A stretch of DNA of 64,000 bases, from assembly GCA_033782935.1 (NCBI GenBank), contig JAWQEG010000128.1:2232001-2296000 (forward strand), read 5' to 3'. Under the pieces are notes generated by a model. It was not told the origin of the DNA and did not search any database. It saw only the letters and a list, made by a program, of their open reading frames with translations. The position numbers were made by a program, and so were the translations under genes. The stretch is from Petrolisthes cinctipes. Lineage: Eukaryota > Arthropoda > Malacostraca > Decapoda > Porcellanidae. Below are positions 27,364 to 38,276 of this stretch, in pieces (within the stretch, counting starts at the first letter, position 1; every line of letters begins with the position of its first letter).

Positions 27364-27430
27364 GTGCCCGTTTATATCTGTACCCGTTTATATCTCAAAT
27401 TCAGGCTCAAAACACCCGAAAATTCGATAT
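27364..27430 (+). repeat. Rearranged monomer joint
   Basis: The unit starts GTGCCC, then runs straight into GTTTATATCT, then GTACCCGTTTATATCTC. Part of the block is therefore doubled, while the CAAAGTCGATATGTGCATGCATCTT stretch (25 bases described, not intact here) is missing. A CCC microhomology jump followed by a CTGTACCC return would produce this. It is the only such joint I saw. Confidence 0.75.
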
Positions 27431-28465
27431 TTTGGGGTCCCAGAAGCGATCTGTACATGCCTAATCAGTGCTAGAATATTTTCAAAATATAGGCTCAAAA
27501 CATGCTAAAAATCGATATTTTAGGTGCCCAAAGTCGATATCTTAAATTCAGGCCCAAAACACCCAAAAATTCGATATTTTGGGGTCCTAGAAGCGATCTG
27601 TACATGCCTACTCCGTGTTAGAGTATTTTCAATATAAGGCCCAAAACATACTTAAAATCGATCTTTTAGGTGCCCAAAAGTCGATATGTGGATGCATCTT
27701 CTGTACCCGTTTATATCTCAAATTCAAGATCAAAACACCCGAAAATTCGATATTTTGGGGTCCCAGAAGCGATCTGTACTTGCCTACTCCGTGTTAGAGG
27801 ATTTTCAAAATACAGGCCCAAAACATACTGAAAATCGATATTTTAGGTGACCAAAGTCAATATGTGTATGCATCTTCTGCACCCGTTTATATCCCAAATT
27901 CAACCTCAAAACACCCGAAAATTCGATATTTTTGGGTCCCAGAAATGATCTGTACATGCCTACTCAGTGCGAGAATGTTTTCAAAATATAGGCTCAAAAC
28001 ATGCTAGAAATCGATATTTTAAGTGTCCAAAGTCGATATGTGCATGCATCATCTGTACCCGTTTATATTTCAAATTCAGGATCAAAACACCCGAAAATTC
28101 GATATTTTTGGGTTCCAGAAGTGATCTGTACATGCCTACTTAGTGCTAGAATATTTTCAAAATATAGGCCCAAAACATGCTAAAAATCGATATTTTAGGT
28201 GCCCAAAGTCGATACCTTAAAATCAGGCCCAAAACACCCGAAAATTTGATATTTTGGGGTCCCAGAAGCGATCTGTACTTGTCTACTCCGTGTTAGAGTA
28301 TTTTCAAAATACAGGCCCAAAACAAGCTGAAAATCGATATTTTAGGTGACCAAAGTCAATATGTGTATGCATCTTCTGCACCCGTTTATATCCCAAATTC
28401 AACCTCAAAACACCAGAAAATTCGATATTTTTGGGTCCCAGAAGCAATCTGTACATGTCTAGTCA

Positions 28466-28960
28466 GTGCTAGAATGTTTTCAAAATATAGGCTCAAAACA
28501 TGCTAAAAATCGATATTTTAAGTGTCTAAAGTCGATATGTGCATGCATCTTCTGTACCCGTTTATATCTCAAATTCAGGCTCAAAACACCCGAAAATTCG
28601 ATGTTTTTGGGTCCCAGAAGCAATCTGTACATGCCTACTCCGTGTTAGAGTATTCTCAAGATACAGGCCAAAAACATGCTAAAAATCGATATTTTAGGTG
28701 CCCAAAGTCGATATGTGCATGTATCTTCTGTACCCGTTTATATCTCAAATTCAGGCTCAAAACACCCGAAAATTCGGTATTTTTGGGTCCCAGAAGCGAT
28801 CCTGTACATGCCTACTCCGTGTTAGAATATTTTCAAGATACAGACCCAAAACATGCTCAAAATCGATATTTTGGGTGCCCAAAGTCTATATGTGCATGCA
28901 TCTTCTGTACCCGTCTATATCTCAAATTCAGGCTCAAAACACCTGAAAATTCGATGTTTT
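28466..28960. repeat. Dispersed segment with the GATCCTGTACATG insertion (four copies)
   Basis: Three monomers whose last one has an extra C (GATCCTGTACATG). The same order, TATTCTCAAGATACAGGCCAAAAAC then GTGCATGTATC then the C insertion, recurs at about 39,415-39,910, 41,173-41,670 and 53,130-53,620. The insertion is rare enough to act as a tracer of descent. Confidence 0.8.
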
Positions 28961-30789
28961 TGGTCCCAGAAGCGATCTGTACATGCCTACTCAGTGCTAG
29001 AATATTTTCTAATTATAGGCCCAAAACATGCTAAAAATCGATATTATAGGTGCAAAAGTCTAAATGTGCATGCATCTTCTGTACCCGTTTATATCTCAAA
29101 TTCAGGCTCAAAACACCCGAAAATTCGATATTTTTGGGTCCTAAAAGCGATCTGTACATGCCTACTCCGTGTTTGAGTATTATCTAAATACAGGCCCAAA
29201 ACATGCTGAAAATCAATATTTTAGGTGCCCAAAGTCAATATGTGTATGAATCTTCTGTACCCGTTTATATCCCAAATTCAGGCTCAAAACACCCGAAAAT
29301 TCGATATTTTTTGGTCGCAGAAGCGATCTGTAGATGCCTACTTAGTGCTAGAATATTTTCAAAATATAGGCCCAAAACATGCTAAAAATCGATATTTTGG
29401 GTGCTAAAAGTCGATATGTGCATGCATCTTCTGTACCCGTTTATATCTCAAATTCAGGCTCAAAACACCCGAAAATTCGATATTTTTTGGTCCCAGAAGC
29501 GATCTGTACATGCCTACTCAGTGCTAGAATGTTTTCAAAATAAAGGCTCAAAACATGCTAAAAATCGATATTATAGGTGCAAAAGTCTAAATGTGCATGT
29601 ATCTTCTGTACCCGTTTATATCTCAAATTCAGGCTCAAAACACCCGAAAATTCGATATTTTTGGGTCCTAAAAGCGATCTGTACATGCTTACTCCGTGTT
29701 TGAGTATTATCTAAATACAGGCCCAAAACATGCTGAAAATCAATATTTTAGGTGCCCAAAGTCAATATGTGTATGAATCTTCTGTACCCGTTTATATCCC
29801 AAATTCAGGCTCAAAACACCCAAAATTCGATATTTTTTGGTCGCAGAAGCTATCTGTAGATGCCTACTTAGTGCAAGAATATTTTCAAAATATAGGCCAA
29901 AAACATGCTAAAAATCGATATTTTGGGTGCTAAAAGTCGATATGTGCAGGCATCTTCTGTACCCGTTTATATCTCAAATTTAGGCATAAAACACCTGAAA
30001 ATAAGGTATTTTTTGGTCCCAGAATCGATCTGTACTTGCCTACTTCTTGCTAGTATGTTTTCAATTTGCACACTCAAAACATGTTAAAAATCGATATATT
30101 AGGTTCAAAAAGTCAATATGTGCATTCATCTTCAGTACCCGTCTATATCTCAAATTCAGGCTCAAAACACCCGAAAATTCGATATTTTTTGGTCCCAGAA
30201 GCGACCTGTACATGCCTACTTAATTCTGGAATGTTGCCAAAATATAGGATCAAACCATGCGAAAAATCTATATTTTAAGTGTCTAAAGTCGATATGTGCG
30301 TGCATCTTCTGAACCCATTGATATCTCAAATTCAGGCTCAAAACACCCGAAAATTCGATATTTTTTGGTCCCAGAAGCGATTTGTACATGCCTACTCCGT
30401 GTTAGAGCATTTTCAGAAAAAAGGCCCAAAACATGCTAAAAATCTATATTTTAAGTGCCCAAAGTCGATATGTGCAAGTATCTTCTGTACCCGTTTATAT
30501 CTCAAATTCAGGCTCAAAACACCCGAAAATTCGATATTTTTGTGTCCCAGAAGCGATCTGTACATACCTACTCCGTGTTAGAGTATTTTCAAGATACAGA
30601 CCCAAAACATGCTGAAAATCGATATTTTGGGTGCCCAAAGTCTATATGTGCATGCATCTTCTGTACCCGTTTATATCTCAAATTCAGGCTCAAAACACCC
30701 GAAAATTCAATATTTTTGGGTCCCATAAGCGATCTGTACATGCCTACTCAGTGCTGGAATGTTTTCAAAATATAGGCTCAAAACATGCT

Positions 30790-30876
30790 AAAAATCGATA
30801 TTTTAAGTGTCTAAAGTCGATATGTGCATGCATCTTCTGTACCCGTTTATATCTCAAATTCAGGCTCAAAACACCC
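30790..30876 (+). repeat. Half-unit 1 (~87 bp) of the internally dimeric monomer
   Basis: Runs from the AAAATCGATATTTT core through GTGCATGCATCTTCTG to TCAAATTCAGGCTCAAAACACCC. Aligned by hand with the next 89 bp it shares the core, the CCCA, CGAT and TGT blocks, CATGC, and the distal TCAAAxTxCAGGCxCAAAACA block, about 70% overall with two short gaps. This is the half that loses 29 bp in the 147-bp form. Confidence 0.75.
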
Positions 30877-30982
30877 GAAAATTCGATATTTTTGGGTCCC
30901 AGAAGCGATCTATACACTCCTACTCCGTGTTAGAGTATTTTCAAAATACAGGCCCTAAACATGCTGAAAATCGATATTTTAG
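30807..30982 (+). repeat. Representative full-length monomer (176 bp)
   Basis: A near-consensus unit used here as the reference. It starts at GTGTCTAAAGTCGATATG, and the next unit starts at 30,983. It carries the 8-bp palindrome TGCATGCA, two copies of an AAAAT(T)CGATATTTT core about 88 bp apart, two CAAAACA segments about 88 bp apart, and the perfect dyad GTATTTTCAAAATAC. The consensus holds seven CpG sites. Strand is arbitrary: it is given as the direction in which GTGCCCAAAG reads on the top strand. Confidence 0.9.
30877..30965 (+). repeat. Half-unit 2 (~89 bp) of the internally dimeric monomer
   Basis: Runs from GAAAATTCGATATTTT through GGGTCCCAGAAGCGATC and CCTACTCCGTGTTAGAG to TACAGGCCCTAAACATGCT. 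It aligns end to end with half-unit 1. It holds the most variable part of the monomer, where at least seven alternative forms occur (CAGTGCTAGAAT, CCGTGTTAGAGT, CCTAGTTAGAGT, TTAGTGCTAGAAT, TTCTTGCTAGTAT, TTAATTCTGGAAT, CAATGCTGGAAT). This is the half that loses 18 bp in the 158-bp form. Confidence 0.75.
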
Positions 30983-31999
30983 GTGCCCAAAGTCAATATG
31001 TGTATGCATCTTCTGTACCCGTTTATATCCCAATTTCAGGCTCAAAACACCCGAAAATTCGATATTTTTTGGTCGCAGAATCGATCTGTACATGCCTAGT
31101 CAGTGCTAGAATATTTTCAAAATATAGGCCCAAAACATGCTAAAAATCGATATTTTAAGTGTCCAAAGTCGATATGTGCATGCATCTTCTGTACCCGTTT
31201 ATAATTTAAATTCAGGCTCAAAACACTCGAAAATTCGATATATTCGTGTCCCAGAAGCAAACTGTACATGCCTACTCCATGTTAAAGTATTTTCAGAATA
31301 CAGGCCCAAAACATGCTCAAAATCGATATTTTGGGTGCCCAAAGTCTATATGTGCATGCATCTTCTGTACCCGTTTTCATCTGAAATTTAAGCTCAAAAC
31401 ACCTGAAAATTCGGTATTTTTGGGTCCCAGAATCGATTTGTACATGAATACTTCTTGCTAGTATGTTTTCAAGATGCAGACCCAAAACATGCTTAAAATC
31501 GATATTTTAGGTGCAAAAAGTCAATATGTGTATGCATCTTCAGTACCCGTTTATATCTCAAATTCAGGCTCAAAACACCCGAAAATTCGATGTTTTTTAG
31601 TCCCAGAAGCGATCTGTACATGCCTACTCAATGCTGGAATGTTTTCAAAATATAGGATCAAACCATGCTAAAAATCGATATTTTACGTTTCAAAAGTCGA
31701 AAAGTGCATGCATCTTCAGTACCCGTTTATATCTCAAATTCAGGCTCAAAACATCCGAAAATTCGATATTTTTGGGTCCCAGAAGCGATATGTACATGCC
31801 TACTCCGTGTTAGAGTATTTTCAAGATACAGACCCAAAACATGCTCAAAATCGATATTTAGGGTGCCCAAAGTCTATATGTGCATGCATCTTCTGTACCC
31901 GTTTATATCTCAGATTCAGGCTTAAAACACCAAAAAATTCAATATTTTTGTGTCCCAGAAGCGATCTGTACATGCCTACTTAGTGCTGGAATATTTTCA

Positions 32000-34300
32000 A
32001 AATATAGGCTTAAAATATGCTAAAAATCGATATTTTAAGTGTCTAAAGTCCATATGTGCATGCATCTTCTGTACCCGTTTATATCTCATATTCAGGCTCA
32101 AAACACCTGAAAATTCGATGTTTTTGGGTCCCAGAAGCGATCTGTACATGCCTACTCATTGCTAGAATATTTTCAAAATATTATCCCCAAAACATGCCAA
32201 AAATCGATATTATAGGTGCAAAAGTCGATCGATATGTGCATGATTCTTCTGTGCCCATTTATATCTCAAATTCAGGCTCAAAACACCCGAAAATTCGACA
32301 TTTTTGGGTCCCAGAAGCGATCTGTACATGCCTACTCAGTGCTAGAATATTTTATAATTAAAGGCCCAAAACATTTTAAAAATCGATATTTTAGGTGCAA
32401 AAGTCGATAAGTGCATGCATCTTCAGTACCCGTTTATATCTCAAATTTAGGCTCAAAACATCCGAAAATTCGATATTTTTGGGTCCCAGAAGCGATCTGT
32501 GTATGCCTACTCCGTGTTAGAGTATTTTCAAGATACAGACCCAAAACATGCTCAAAATCGATATTTAGGGTGCCCAAAGTCTATATGTGCATGCATCTTC
32601 TGTACCCGTTTATATCTCAAATTCAGGCTCAAAACACCCAAAAATTCAATATTTTTGTGTCCCAGAAGCGATCTGTACATGCCTACTTAGTGCTGGAATG
32701 TTTTCAAAATATAGGCTTAAAATATGCTAAAAATCGTTATTTTAAGTGTCTAAAGTCGATATGTGCATGATTCTTCTGTGCCCGTTTATATCTCAAATTC
32801 AGGCTCAAAACACCCGAAAATTCGACATTCTTGGGTCCCAGAAGCAATATGTACATGCCTACTCAGTGCTAGAATATTTTATAATTAAAGGCCCAAAACA
32901 TGTTAAAAATCGATATTTTAGGTGCAAAAGTCGATATGTGAATGCATCTTCTGTACCCGTTTATATCTCAAATTCAGGCTCAAAACACCCGAAAATTCGA
33001 TATTTTTGGGTCCCAGAAGCAATCTGTACATGCCTACTTAGTGCTGGAATATTTTCAAAATATAGGCTTAAAATATGCTAAAAATCGATATTTTTAGTGT
33101 CTAAAGTCCATATGTGCATGCATCTTCTGTACCCGTTTATATCTCATATTCAGGCTCAAAACACCTGAAAATTCGATGTTTTTGGGTCCCAGAAGCGATC
33201 TGTACATGCCTACTCAGTGCTAGAATATTTTCAAAATATTATCCCCAAAACATGCCAAAAATCGATATTATAGGTGCAAAAGTCGATCGATATGTGCATG
33301 ATTCTTCTGTGCCCATTTATATCTCAAATTCAGGCTCAAAACACCCGAAAATTCGACATTTTTGGGTCCCAGAAGCGATCTGTACATGCCTACTCAGTGC
33401 TAGAATATTTTATAATTAAAGGCCCAAAACATGTTACAAATCGATATTTTAGGTGCAAAAGTCGATAAGTGCATGCATCTTCAGTACCCGTTTATATCTC
33501 AAATTTAGGCTCAAAACATCCGAAAATTCGATATTTTTGGGTCCCAGAAGCGATCTGTGTATGCCTACTCCGTGTTAGAGTATTTTCAAGATACAGACCC
33601 AAAACATGCTCAAAATCGATATTTAGGGTGCCCAAAGTCTATATGTGCATGCATCTTCTGTACCCGTTTATATCTCAAATTCAGGCTCAAAACACCCAAA
33701 AATTCAATATTTTTGTGTCCCAGAAGCGATCTGTACATGCCTACTTAGTGCTGGAATGTTTTCAAAATATAGGCTTAAAATATGATAAAAATCGTTATTT
33801 TAAGTGTCTAAAGTCGATATGTGCATGATTCTTTTGTGCCCGTTTATATCTCAAATTCAGGCTCAAAACACCCGAAAATTCAATATTTTTGGGTCCCAGA
33901 AGCAATCTGTACATGCCTACTTAGTGCTGGAATATTTTCAAAATATTGGCTTAAAATATGCTAAAAATCGATATTTTTAGTGTCTAAAGTCCATATGTGC
34001 ATGCATCTTCTGTACCCGTTTATATCTCATATTCAGGCTCAAAACCCCTGAAAATTCGATGTTTTTGGGTCCCAGAAGCGATCTGTACATGCCTACTCAG
34101 TGCTAGAATATTTTCAAAATATTATACCCAAAACATGCCAAAAATCGATATTATAGGTGCAAAAGTCGATCGATATGTGCATGATTCTTCTGTGCCCGTT
34201 TATATCTCAAATTCAGGCTCAAAACACCCGAAAATTCGACATTTTTGGGTCCCAGAAGCGATCTGTACATGCCTACTCAGTGCTAGAATATTTTATAATT
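32000..34300. repeat. Higher-order block with 1,058-bp and 883-bp steps (6 and 5 monomers)
   Basis: A monomer with a duplicated CGAT (AGTCGATCGATATG) lies at about 32,226, 33,284 and 34,167, steps of 1,058 and 883 bp. The 175-bp difference is one short monomer. Surrounding units (GTGCATGATTCTTCTGTGCCC, TATAATTAAAGG, ATTATCCCCAAAACATGCC or ATTATACCC) follow in the same order. Confidence 0.82.
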
Positions 34301-35140
34301 AAAGGCCCAAAACATGTTAAAAATCGATATTTTAGGTGCAAAAGTCGATATATGAATGCATCTTCTGTACCCGTTTATATCTCAAATTCAGGCTCAAAAC
34401 ACCCGAAAATTCGATATTTTTGGGTCCCAGAAGCAATCTGTACATGCCTACTCCGTGTTAGAGTATTTTCAAAATACAGGCACAAAACATGCTCAAAATC
34501 GATATTTTAGGTGCTCAAGTCAATATGTGTATGAATCTTCTGTACCCGTTTATATCCCAATTTTAGGCTCAAAACACCCGAAAATTCAATATTTTTTGGT
34601 CCCAAAAGCGATCTGTACATGCTTACTTAGTGCTAGAATATTTTCAATATATAGGCCCAAAACATGCTGAAAATCGATATTTTAAGTGTCCAAAGTCGAT
34701 ATGTGCATGCATCTTCTGTACCCGTTTATATCTTAAATTCAGGCTCAAAACACTCGAAAATTCGATATATTCGTGTCCCAGAAGCAAACTGTACATGCCT
34801 ACTCCGTGTTAAAGTATTTTCAGAATACAGGCCCAAAACATGCTCAAAATCGATATTTTGGGTTCCCAAAGTCTATATGTGCATGCATCTTCTGTACCCG
34901 TTTTCATCTGAAATTTAAGCTCAAAACACCTGAAAATTCGGTATTTTTGAGTCCCAGAATCGATCTGTACATGAATACTTCTTGCTAGAATGTTTTCAAG
35001 ATGCAGACCCAAAACATGCTTAAAATCGATATTTTAGGTGCAAAAAGTCAATATGTGTATGCATCTTCAGTACCCGTTTATATCTCAAATTCAGGCTCAA
35101 AACACCCAAAAATTCTATATTTTTTGGTCCCAGAAGCGAT
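34180..35140. repeat. ~960-bp segment, first copy of a 1,583-bp-spaced pair (9 monomers)
   Basis: Matches 35,763-36,723. Markers are TATAATTAAAGG, GTGTATGAATC, TCGATATATTCGTGTCCC, CCGTTTTCATCTGAAATTTAAGC (TTTTTATC in the second copy), and GAATACTTCTTGCTAG. Part of it (34,664-35,100) also matches 31,137-31,573 at an offset of 3,527. Confidence 0.78.
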
Positions 35141-35762
35141 CTGTACATGCCTACTCCGTGTTAGAGTATTTTCAGAATACATGCCCAAAACATGCTCAAA
35201 ATCGATATTTTGGGTGCCCAAAGTTTATATGTGCATGCATCTTCTGTACCCGTTTATATCTCAAATTTAGGCTCAAAACAACCGAAAATTCGATATTTTT
35301 GGGTCCCAGAAGCGATCTGTACATGCCTACTCAATGCTGGAATGTTTTCAAAATATAGGATCAAACCATGCTAAAAATCGATATTTTAAGTTTCAAAAGT
35401 CGATAAGTGCATGCATCTTCAGTACCCGTTTATATCTCAAATTCAGGCTCAAAACATCCGAAAATTCGATATTTTTGGGTCCCAGAAGCGGTCTGTGTAT
35501 GCCTACTCCGTGTTAGAGTATTTTCAAGATACAGACCCAAAACATGCTCAAAATCGATATTTAGGCTGCCCAAAGTCTATATGTGCATGCATCTTCTGTA
35601 CCCGTTTATATCTCAAATTCAGGCTCAAAACACCCAAAAATTCAATATTTTTATGTCCCAGAAGCGATCTGTACATGCCTACTTAGTGCTGGAATGTTTT
35701 CAAAATATCGGCTTAAAATATGCTAAAAATCGTTATTTTAAGTGTCTAAAGTCGATATGTGC

Positions 35763-36723
35763 ATGATTCTTCTGTGCCCGTTTATATCTCAAATTCAGGC
35801 TCAAAACACCCGAAAATTCGACATTCTTGGGTCCCAGAAGCGATATGTACATGCCTACTCAGTGCTAGAATATTTTATAATTAAAGGCCTAAAACATGTA
35901 AAAAATCGATATTTTAGGTGCAAAAGTCGATATGTGAATGCATCTTCTGTACCCGTTTATATCTCAAATTCAGGCTCAAAACCCCCGAAAATTCGATATT
36001 TTTGGGTCCCAGAAGCGATCTGTACATGCCTACTCCGTGTTAGAGTATTTTCAAAATGCAGGCACAAAGCATGCTGAAAATCGATATTTTAGGTGCCCAA
36101 AGTCAATATGTGTATGAATCTTCTGTACCCGTTTATATCCCAATTTCAGGCTCAAAACACCCGAAAATTCGATATTTTTTGGTCCCAAAAGCGATCTGTA
36201 CATGCTTACTTAGTGCTAGAATATTTTCAATATATAGTCCCAAAACATGCTAAAAATCGATATTTTAAGTGTCCAAAGTCGATATGTGCATGCATCTTCT
36301 GTACCCGTTTATATCTTAAATTCAGGCTCAAAACACTCGAAAATTCGATATATTCGTGTCCCAGAAGCAAACTGTACATGCCTACTCCGTGTTAAAGTAT
36401 TTTCAGAATACAGGCCCAAAACATGCTCAAAATCGATATTTTGGGTTCCCAAAGTCTATATGTGCATGCATCTTCTGTACCCGTTTTTATCTGAAATTTA
36501 AGCTCAAAACACCTGAAAATTCGGTATTTTTGGGTCCCAGAATCGATCTGTACATGAATACTTCTTGCTAGAATGTTTTCAAGATGCAGACCCAAAACAT
36601 GCTTAAAATCGATATTTTAGGTGCAAAAAGTCAATATGTGTATGCATCTTCAGTACCCGTTTATATCTCAAATTCAGGCTCAAAACACCCGAAAATTCTA
36701 TATTTTTTGGTCCCAGAAGCGAT
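35763..36723. repeat. ~960-bp segment, second copy of a 1,583-bp-spaced pair
   Basis: Same variant order as 34,180-35,140. This copy is also the one related to 49.1-50.1 kb at an offset of 13,364. Confidence 0.78.
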
Positions 36724-37044
36724 CTGTACATGCCTACTCAGTGCTAGAATATTTTCAAAATATTATCCCCAAAACATGCCAAAAATCGATATTATAGATG
36801 CAAAAGTCGATATGTGCATGATTCTTCTGTACCCGTTTATATCTCAAATTAGGGGTCAAAACACCCGAAAATTCGACATTTTTGGGTCCCAGAAGCGATC
36901 TGCACATGCCTACTCAGTGCTAGAATATTTTCTAATTAAAGGCCCAAAACATGTTAAAAATCGATATTTTAGGTGCAAAAGTCGATATGTGCATGCATCT
37001 TCTGTACCCGTTTATATCTCAAATTCAGACTCAAAACACCCGAA

Positions 37045-38276
37045 AATTCGATATTTTTGGATCCCAGAAGCGATCTGTACATGCCTACTCCGTGTTAGAG
37101 TATTTTAAAAATACAGGCCCAAAACATGCTGAAAATCGATATTTTTGGTGCTCAAAGTCAATATGTGTATGCATCTTCTTAACCCGTTTATATCCCAAAT
37201 TCAGGCTCAAAACACCCGAAAATTCGATATTTTTTGGTCGCAGAAGCGATCTGTACATGCCTACTCCGTGTTAGAGTATTTTCAAGATACACACCCAAAA
37301 CATGCTCAAAATCGATATTTTGGGTGCCCAAAGTCAATATGTGCATGCATCTTCTGTACCCGTTTATATCTCAAATTTAGGCTCAAAACACCCGAAAATT
37401 CGATATAAATGTGTCCCAGAAGCGATCTGTTCATGCCTACTCCTTGTTAGAGTATTTTCAAGATACAGACCCAAAACATGCTCAAAATCGATATTTTAGG
37501 TGCAAAAAGTCAATATGTGCATGCATCTTCAGTACCCGATTATATCTCAAATTCAGACTCAAAACTTTCGAAAATTCAATATTTTTTGGTCCCAGAAGCA
37601 AACTGTACATGCCTACTCAATGCTGGAATGTTGTCAAAATATAGGATCAAACCATGCTAAAAATCGATATTTTAAGTGTCTAACATCGATATGTGCAGGC
37701 ATCTTCTGTACCCGTTTATATCTCAAATTCAGGCTCAAAACACCCGAAAATTCGGTATTTTTTGGTCCCAGAATCGATTTGTACATGCCTACTCCATGTT
37801 AGAGTATTTTCAAGATACAGACCCAAAACATGCTCAAAATCGATATTTTGGGTGCCCAAAGTCGATATGTGCATGCATCTTCTGTACCCGTTTATATCTC
37901 AAATTCAAGCTCAAAACACCCGAAAATTCGATATTTTTGGGTTCCAGAAGCGATCTGTACATGACTACTCCGTGTTAGAGTATTTTCAAAATACTGGCCC
38001 AAAACATGCTGAAATTCGATATTTTATGTGCAGAAAGTCAATATATGTATGCATCTTCGGTACCCGTTTATATCCCAAACTCAGGCTAAAGACAACATAA
38101 AATTTGATATTTTTGGGTCCCAGAAGCGATCTGTACATGCCTACCCAGTGCTGGAATGTTTTCAAAGTATAGGACCAAAATATGCTAAAAATCGATATTT
38201 TAATTGTCTAAAGTCGATATGTGCATGCATCTTCTGTACCCGTTTATATCTCAAATTCAGGCTCAAAACACCCGAA
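37045..38276. repeat. 1,232-bp tandem duplication, copy 1 (exactly 7 monomers)
   Basis: Seven units matching the next seven at an offset of exactly 1,232. Markers are TTTTTGGTGCTCAAAG, CTTCTTAACCCG, GATATAAATGTGTCCC, AAACTTTCGAAAATTC, GTCTAACATCG, GTGCAGAAAGTC and AAAGACAACATAAAATTTG. Confidence 0.88.

Larger units (their letters stand above)
1..28521. repeat. Left array domain: 176-bp monomers mixed with 147- and 158-bp deletion forms
   Basis: About 168 monomers. This domain alone holds the 29-bp-deletion form (GATAT joined directly to CTCAAA or CTTAAA) and the 18-bp-deletion form (CTACTCAGATGCAGGCCC). Other frequent left-domain traits are TTGGGGTCCCAG, TCCTAGTTAGAGT, an AAAAGTCG joint one base longer (177-bp units), and a subfamily with GTCAACATGTGTATGCATC followed by CAAATTCAACCTC. 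Large tandem duplications of 1.57, 6.83 and 1.98 kb lie inside it. The last deletion-form monomer is at about 28,215. Confidence 0.9.

Noticed and set aside
30841..30856. TATA-box-like CCGTTTATATCTC in each monomer
   Set aside because: It is part of the repeat in an AT-rich sequence, with no gene or conserved start downstream. Satellite transcription is possible but cannot be shown from sequence.
31855..31862. TTTAGGG, the plant telomere unit, in TCGATATTTAGGGTGCCC
   Set aside because: Single occurrences caused by a one-base loss in ATATTTTAGGGTG-type joints (also near 32,570, 33,630, 43,120 and 45,405). They are never in tandem, so not telomeric repeat.
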